A stretch of 64,000 nucleotides of DNA from JAAYXE01 sp964391195. Lineage in GTDB: Bacteria; Chloroflexota; Anaerolineae; Anaerolineales; UBA4823. Position 1 is the stretch's first letter, and each line of letters starts with the position of its first letter. A model generated the notes under the pieces. That model saw only the letters and a program-made list of their open reading frames with translations. It was not told the DNA's origin and did not search any database. This document shows, in pieces, positions 59,577 to 64,000 of the stretch. Both the position numbers and the translations under genes were made by a program. The stretch spans positions 19,752 to 83,751 of the forward strand of contig CAYMLG010000015.1 of assembly GCA_964391195.1 (NCBI GenBank). Reading direction: 5' to 3'.

Positions 59577-60227
59577 ATGTGGTTAGATTGGCTCACACTG
59601 CCCGCCATTCTCATCGTCTCCCTCTGTGCCCTGCTCCTCCTGGTGAGCCCGCGCTGGCACATCAGTATCGCCGCCCTGGCGATCCAGTATGGAGGCGTGT
59701 TCCTATTGGTAGCGCTCCATTGGCCCCTGGAGATGGCGGTAACGAAACTGCTCGCGGGTTGGATGTCCGGTGCCGTGCTCGGCATGGCCATCCTCAGCCT
59801 GCCCGCCGCCCACACTGAGAATCTGCAAGAGCCGTCCCCCCGGGCTCGCGCCCTCTCCCCCGAAGATTGGATGCCCAGCCCTTCTCTGCTGTCGGGCCGC
59901 TTCTTCCGTTTACTGGCTGCCAGCCTGGTGGGGTTGATCGTGGTCTCCGCAGCCCCCAACCTGTCCGGCTGGGCAGTCGCCATCGACCTTCCCACGGCCT
60001 GGGGCGGGCTCATCTTGATCGGCCTGGGCTTGCTGCATCTGGGCTTTACCGCCCAACCATTCCGCACAGTCTTAGGGCTGCTGACGGCCTTATCCGGTTT
60101 TGAAATCCTCTACGCCGCCATCGAGCGGTCGATCCTGGTCGCCGGCCTGCTCGCAGGTGTGACCCTCGGTCTTGCCTTGGTGGGAGCCTATCTGCTGGTT
60201 GCCCCCCAGATGGAGGAATCCGAATGA
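59577..60227 (+). CDS. NuoK/HyfE-like small membrane subunit
   Basis: This is a 216-residue protein with about six hydrophobic segments. It has a NuoK-like last third (GFEILYAAIERSILVAGLLA, then TLGLALVGAYLL), and a soluble loop near 78-105 (ENLQEPSPRARALSPEDWM). It resembles membrane hydrogenase E-type subunits. It starts 3 bases after the previous gene and overlaps the next by 4 (ATGA), so the three were kept as one unit. Confidence 0.7.
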   Translation: MWLDWLTLPAILIVSLCALLLLVSPRWHISIAALAIQYGGVFLLVALHWPLEMAVTKLLAGWMSGAVLGMAILSLPAAHTENLQEPSPRARALSPEDWMPSPSLLSGRFFRLLAASLVGLIVVSAAPNLSGWAVAIDLPTAWGGLILIGLGLLHLGFTAQPFRTVLGLLTALSGFEILYAAIERSILVAGLLAGVTLGLALVGAYLLVAPQMEESE

Positions 60228-61645
60228 ACACCCCGGTTATCTGGATCCTGTTTCCGCTGGGGTTGGCGGTCTCCCTATACCTGATCCGCCGCTGGCAAAC
60301 GGTGATACAGCTCATCGGGATCCTGGTCACCCTGACCCTGGCCGGATTGGCCTGGCAGCTTCCGATCGGCCAGCCCTTACCGCTCGGCCCGCTTGCCGGG
60401 CCGGTGCCGCTCGAACTGGCGGATACCCTCACCATCCTCGGGCGCCGTTTCGTCCTCGACGAAACCGCCCGTCCGGTGCTGATCTTTGTCTATCTCGGAC
60501 TCGCATTCTGGTTCGGCGGCGCTCGCCTGGCCCGCACAGACCGGCTTTTCATCCCTGCCGGGCTGGCTGTGGCGGCGCTGCTGGTCGCGGCCCTGGCCGT
60601 CGAGCCCTTCCTGTACGCCGCCCTGCTGATCGTGATCGCAGCCCTTGTGTGCGTCCCCCTGCTCTCTCCTCCAGGGCATCCAACCGGGCGGGGCGTGCTG
60701 CGCTTCCTGGTCTTTCAACTGATGGGGATGCCGTTCTTATTGTTCGCCGGCTGGCTGATCAGTTCTTTGGACGCTGCCCCGGCCTCCCGCTCATTGCTGA
60801 TGCAGATCACCGTCCTCCTCGGGCTCGGCTTCGCCTTCTTCAGCGCGATCTTCCCGTTCCACACCTGGATTCCGATGCTGGCGGAGGAATCCAACCCCTA
60901 TGCAGCCGCTTTCGTCTTTTTTCTGCTGCCGGGCGTCGTCTCTTTGTTCGGGCTGGAGTTCCTCACCCGCTACACCTGGCTTGGCACCGAGCCGCTGGTC
61001 GCCGATGTGCTGCGCTTCATGGGAGCCTGGATGGTGGTCACCGGCGGTGTGCTGTGCGCCTTCCAGCGCAACCTGGCCCGCATGCTCGGCTTCGCGGTCA
61101 TATTCGAGATCGGCCTATCTCTCCTGGCGCTCAGCCTGGCCTCCAGCGCCCTCGGCGCACGGCTTGAAATTTTCTTCGCCCTGCTGCTGCCGCGCGGCAT
61201 CGGATTGGGCACCTGGGCCCTGGCCCTCTCCATCCTGTTGTCCCGCCTCGGTTCCCTCTCATTCAGCGCGGTTTTCGGGCTGGGCCGCCAGATGCCCCTG
61301 GCCGCGGCCGCCCTGCTGCTGGCGCATTTCTCGATCGCCGGATTCCCACTCCTGGCCGGGTTCCCGGTGCAAGTCGCCCTGTGGGAAGCGCTGGCCGGGC
61401 AGTCCCTCCCCACGGCTCTGCTCTCCCTGCTCGGTGCAGCCGGGCTGCTGGCCGGGGGAATCCGCTGTATGGCAGTCCTCTTCACCGGCCCTGAAGACCG
61501 GCCCTGGGAAATCACCGAGAGCGCCGGACAAAGCGCCCTGCTGGTGATCGGCCTGCTGGCCATCTTCGCCCTCGGACTGCTCCCGCAATGGTTTCTGCCC
61601 CCCCTGGCCAATATGGCCCACATGTTTGCCGGCCCCGGGTTTTAG
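60224..61645 (+). CDS. divergent NuoN/NuoM-like membrane protein (second)
   Basis: This is a 473-residue polytopic protein with about 13 hydrophobic helices. IFPFHTWIPMLAEESNPYAA aligns with the FPFHxWLPxA motif of NuoM/NuoN. The following helix (FVFFLLPGVVSLFGLEFL) has Pro where the pumping Lys normally stands. RNLARMLGFAVIFEIGLSLL matches the broken-helix region near the end of TM10. Together with its two partners and the propeller lipoprotein it makes an unusual membrane module without NADH or hydrogenase subunits nearby. Confidence 0.78.
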   Translation: MNTPVIWILFPLGLAVSLYLIRRWQTVIQLIGILVTLTLAGLAWQLPIGQPLPLGPLAGPVPLELADTLTILGRRFVLDETARPVLIFVYLGLAFWFGGARLARTDRLFIPAGLAVAALLVAALAVEPFLYAALLIVIAALVCVPLLSPPGHPTGRGVLRFLVFQLMGMPFLLFAGWLISSLDAAPASRSLLMQITVLLGLGFAFFSAIFPFHTWIPMLAEESNPYAAAFVFFLLPGVVSLFGLEFLTRYTWLGTEPLVADVLRFMGAWMVVTGGVLCAFQRNLARMLGFAVIFEIGLSLLALSLASSALGARLEIFFALLLPRGIGLGTWALALSILLSRLGSLSFSAVFGLGRQMPLAAAALLLAHFSIAGFPLLAGFPVQVALWEALAGQSLPTALLSLLGAAGLLAGGIRCMAVLFTGPEDRPWEITESAGQSALLVIGLLAIFALGLLPQWFLPPLANMAHMFAGPGF

Positions 61646-61740
61646 CCAGAAAACAGGTATAATCACGCCGGAAATGGCATTTCAGGCGGAACGGAGGCTG
61701 TCAACCGTTCTCCCTCCGCTCATACTCAGGAGATAGCTTC

Positions 61741-62919
61741 ATGGAAGTCGAACAACTTCTCAAACAGGTGGACTGGTTGGACGAGGAACGCCGGAAGGAC
61801 AAGACTCGCCTGGGGGCCCTGGAAGAACGCCTGAACGCAATCGAAGGTAACTTTCCTCCCTTGATCCACCAAATCAAGGAACTGAGCGGGGAAATCACCC
61901 GCCTCTCTGCCCTTCTCGGCCGCATGGATCATTTTGACGAAACCCTGCTCCAGCAGCGGGTCGAGACGAAGCAGTACTTCGAAGAGTTGGAACGGCAGTT
62001 CCGTAAACGCGAAGAAGAAGTGGAGAAAATCCGCCGTACGGAGATGCGCGCCCTGGATAACAGCCTGGCGGAGCTGCGCAAAGAGCTGGAGCCTATCCCC
62101 GAGCTGAGGCGCGGGCTGAAAGCGCGAGTGGACGAGGAGGCCCGGCTGGGCCGCCTGATCGATGAAGTGCGAAACCGGATCGAATCAGTTCGCCGCAGCG
62201 AAGAAGAATACACCCGCTCCTTCCGCTTGCTGGACGACGGTCGCCGCCAGGACTCCAAGCGCCTGACCGACCTCCAGGGAGAGCTCGCCGCAGTACGCAA
62301 ACGGGTGGACGAACAACGCGGCCGGATCGAGTTGAACGACAACCTCCTGCGCAAGCTGGAGACCCGCCTGAACGAGATCTCTGTCGTCGAAACCGAGCGG
62401 CGCGAGGCTCAGGCCGCCTTCCTCGAGAATCGGGCCCTTCGCGAAGTTGAGCGCGATCGGGTATGGAAAGAGTGGCAGGCCCGCTTCGAGACCATCGAAA
62501 ACCAGACGGCCGACATCGAGAGTAACCTTCAGGCCCTCGAATCCACGCACCGGGCGGTCAAGCGCTCGCAGCAGGTGGTCGATGAAATCTCCCAGAAGGT
62601 CGAGCGCCGGATCAACGAAATCGCCGAAATTCAGCGGCTGAGCGAAGAACGCTTCCGCCAGGAATGGGTCACCTTCAAAGCCGATGACCAGAAGCGCTGG
62701 ACCAACTATACGCTCACCTTCGAAGAGCAAAAGACCGAAACCGCCCGCCAGTATGAGAAGCTCGCCGAGCGGGTGACCCAGTTGGAAGACCACATCCAGG
62801 AAGTGCAGGATGTGCTGCACCAGTTGAACGAGCAGGCTGAGAAACGTATGCAGTCTCTACTTGCCCTGGTCCACGAATGGGTGTCCAGCTACGAAAGCTC
62901 TCTGGGCCGGGTGCGCTGA
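61741..62919 (+). CDS. coiled-coil protein
   Basis: This is a 392-residue cytosolic protein that is almost entirely heptad-repeat coiled coil, rich in Glu, Arg, Gln and Leu, with no signal peptide or membrane helix. No conserved enzymatic motif is seen. Only the last 30 residues (LLALVHEWVSSYESSL) look less charged and may fold or dock. GGAGATAG precedes the ATG. It is transcribed toward selB, but a 77-base gap separates them. A scaffolding role is a guess from composition. Confidence 0.75.
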   Translation: MEVEQLLKQVDWLDEERRKDKTRLGALEERLNAIEGNFPPLIHQIKELSGEITRLSALLGRMDHFDETLLQQRVETKQYFEELERQFRKREEEVEKIRRTEMRALDNSLAELRKELEPIPELRRGLKARVDEEARLGRLIDEVRNRIESVRRSEEEYTRSFRLLDDGRRQDSKRLTDLQGELAAVRKRVDEQRGRIELNDNLLRKLETRLNEISVVETERREAQAAFLENRALREVERDRVWKEWQARFETIENQTADIESNLQALESTHRAVKRSQQVVDEISQKVERRINEIAEIQRLSEERFRQEWVTFKADDQKRWTNYTLTFEEQKTETARQYEKLAERVTQLEDHIQEVQDVLHQLNEQAEKRMQSLLALVHEWVSSYESSLGRVR

Positions 62920-62996
62920 TCGAACCGTTTTCACAACCCAGCAGATCGGAAAATCCGGTTCTGCTCTACCGGGATCGCACAACCAAGGAAGGAATC

Positions 62997-64000
62997 ATGC
63001 GAGTCATCGGCACGGCCGGGCATGTCGATCATGGCAAATCGACCCTGGTGCAGGCCCTCACCGGTACCCACCCCGATCGCCTCAAAGAAGAGCGCGAGCG
63101 GGAAATGACCATCGACCTGGGGTTCGCCTGGCTGACCCTCCCCGGGGATGAGGAAGTGGGTATCGTGGACGTGCCCGGGCACCGGGACTTCATCGAAAAC
63201 ATGCTCGCCGGCGTGGGCGGGATCGATGCGGCCCTCTTCACCGTCGCCGCCGACGAAGGTGTGATGCCCCAGACCCGCGAGCACCTGGCCATCCTGGATA
63301 TCCTCCAAATCCAGGGCGGGGTGGTGGCCCTCACCAAAGTCGATCTCATCGACGACGAGGAGTGGCTCGACCTGGTCGAATCCGACCTGCGGGCGGTGCT
63401 GGCGAACACGGTACTGGAAGATGCGCCCGTCATCCGTGTGTCGGCTCGCACCGGACGCGGGCTGGATGAGCTCTTATCTGCCCTGAGCGCCTGCCTGGCA
63501 GAGCGCCCTCCCCGCCCCGACCTCGGCCGCCCGCGCCTGCCCGTAGACCGCACATTCACCATCTCCGGCTTTGGCACCGTGGTCACCGGCACCTTATCCG
63601 ACGGCAGCCTGCGCCTGGGCGATGAGATCGAAGTGCTGCCCGCCGGCGTGCGCGGCCGGGTGCGAGGGCTGCAAACCCACAAACGCAAAGAAGAGGTGGC
63701 CGTGCCGGGCAGCCGCACCGCCGTGAACCTCTCGGGGATCAGCCTGGAGCAGGTCAACCGGGGGGATGTCATCGCCCGCCCCGGCGATTACCGCCCCACC
63801 CGCCGTCTGGATGTTCGCTTCAGCCTGCTCCCCGACGCCAGCGCCCCCCTGGAACACAATACGCAGGTCAAGCTCTTCCTGGGCGCGGCTGAGATCGTCG
63901 CCCGGGTCCGCCTGCTGGGCGCCGAATCCCTGGCCCCTGGGGAAGCCGGCTGGCTGCAGCTCGAACCCGCCCAACCGGTGGTCGCCGTCCGCGGCGACCG
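62997..64000 (+). CDS. selB: selenocysteine-specific elongation factor SelB (5' part)
   Basis: The first 334 codons of SelB are present and run off the window end. SelB delivers Sec-tRNA to UGA codons with a SECIS element. G1 is GHVDHGKST (residues 8-16), the switch region EEREREMTIDLGFAWL is SelB-specific (it differs from EF-Tu), G3 is DVPGHRDFIENM, and G4 is TKVDLI. Domain II (RTFTISGFGTVVTGTL) and domain III starts are present. AAGGAAGGAA precedes the ATG. The C-terminal SECIS-binding winged helices must lie beyond the window. No selenoprotein gene with an in-frame TGA was seen here. Confidence 0.95.
   Translation, partial: MRVIGTAGHVDHGKSTLVQALTGTHPDRLKEEREREMTIDLGFAWLTLPGDEEVGIVDVPGHRDFIENMLAGVGGIDAALFTVAADEGVMPQTREHLAILDILQIQGGVVALTKVDLIDDEEWLDLVESDLRAVLANTVLEDAPVIRVSARTGRGLDELLSALSACLAERPPRPDLGRPRLPVDRTFTISGFGTVVTGTLSDGSLRLGDEIEVLPAGVRGRVRGLQTHKRKEEVAVPGSRTAVNLSGISLEQVNRGDVIARPGDYRPTRRLDVRFSLLPDASAPLEHNTQVKLFLGAAEIVARVRLLGAESLAPGEAGWLQLEPAQPVVAVRGD

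Noticed and set aside
1..64000. CRISPR array, prophage, integrase or insertion sequence
   Set aside because: No regularly spaced repeats, transposase or integrase reading frames, or target-site duplications were seen.

Overview
The window is high-GC DNA from a bacterium, most likely a member of the Chloroflexota (Anaerolineae-like). That assignment is inferred from protein flavour (short PDZ-less S41 protein, split glutamate synthase, SWIM-SNF2 helicase, NuoN/NuoL-like antiporter proteins next to a beta-propeller lipoprotein) and from base composition; no rRNA is present. A 100-N run at 42133-42232 shows that it is a scaffolded draft assembly. Nearly all genes are intact, densely packed and often translationally coupled.

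Layout. 1-2.7 kb: ECF sigma factor, S41-like protein, HAD-IIA phosphatase. 3.1-9.9 kb: AddB/AddA-type helicase-nuclease pair. 10-20.5 kb: glycerol/dihydroxyacetone regulon: a DhaR-type regulator, paired operators and a sigma70-type promoter, then glpF, dhaK, dhaL, glpK, two small genes, and a DhaM-HPr-enzyme I fusion that supplies PEP phosphate to DhaKL. 20.6-24 kb: His-rich membrane protein, tRNA-Lys with its own promoter and terminator, P1-family peptidase, REC-HD-GYP regulator. 24-30.7 kb (minus strand): split glutamate synthase (FMN protein, EamA transporter, GATase-GXGXG protein) preceded by a leader that I read as a glmS-type self-cleaving ribozyme followed by an intrinsic terminator. 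This is the most surprising item in the window, because the gene downstream is not glmS.

31.9-49.8 kb: nucleobase-catabolism island. It holds an 8-oxoguanine-deaminase-like amidohydrolase behind a promoter framed by two TTGTCNGACAA palindromes, adenine deaminase, a GntR/HutC regulator, YgeY-type hydrolase, YgeW-type carbamoyltransferase and carbamate kinase, then a complete BMP-type ABC importer (lipoprotein, ATPase, two permeases), an EEP-family hydrolase, two fold-type-II PLP enzymes and a glycosyltransferase. A dihydropyrimidinase-type enzyme follows at 55 kb. With YgeW and carbamate kinase the island could conserve energy as ATP from carbamoyl phosphate. No xanthine dehydrogenase or canonical diaminopropionate ammonia-lyase is present.

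50-64 kb: SWIM/SNF2 helicase, an unknown 184-residue protein, a DUF2270-DUF2179 fusion, the dihydropyrimidinase, a lipoprotein plus three antiporter-like membrane proteins in one overlapping cluster, a coiled-coil protein, and the start of selB, which implies selenocysteine use. Hairpins with long perfect stems lie in many intergenic gaps; several share a TGAAG-containing loop.
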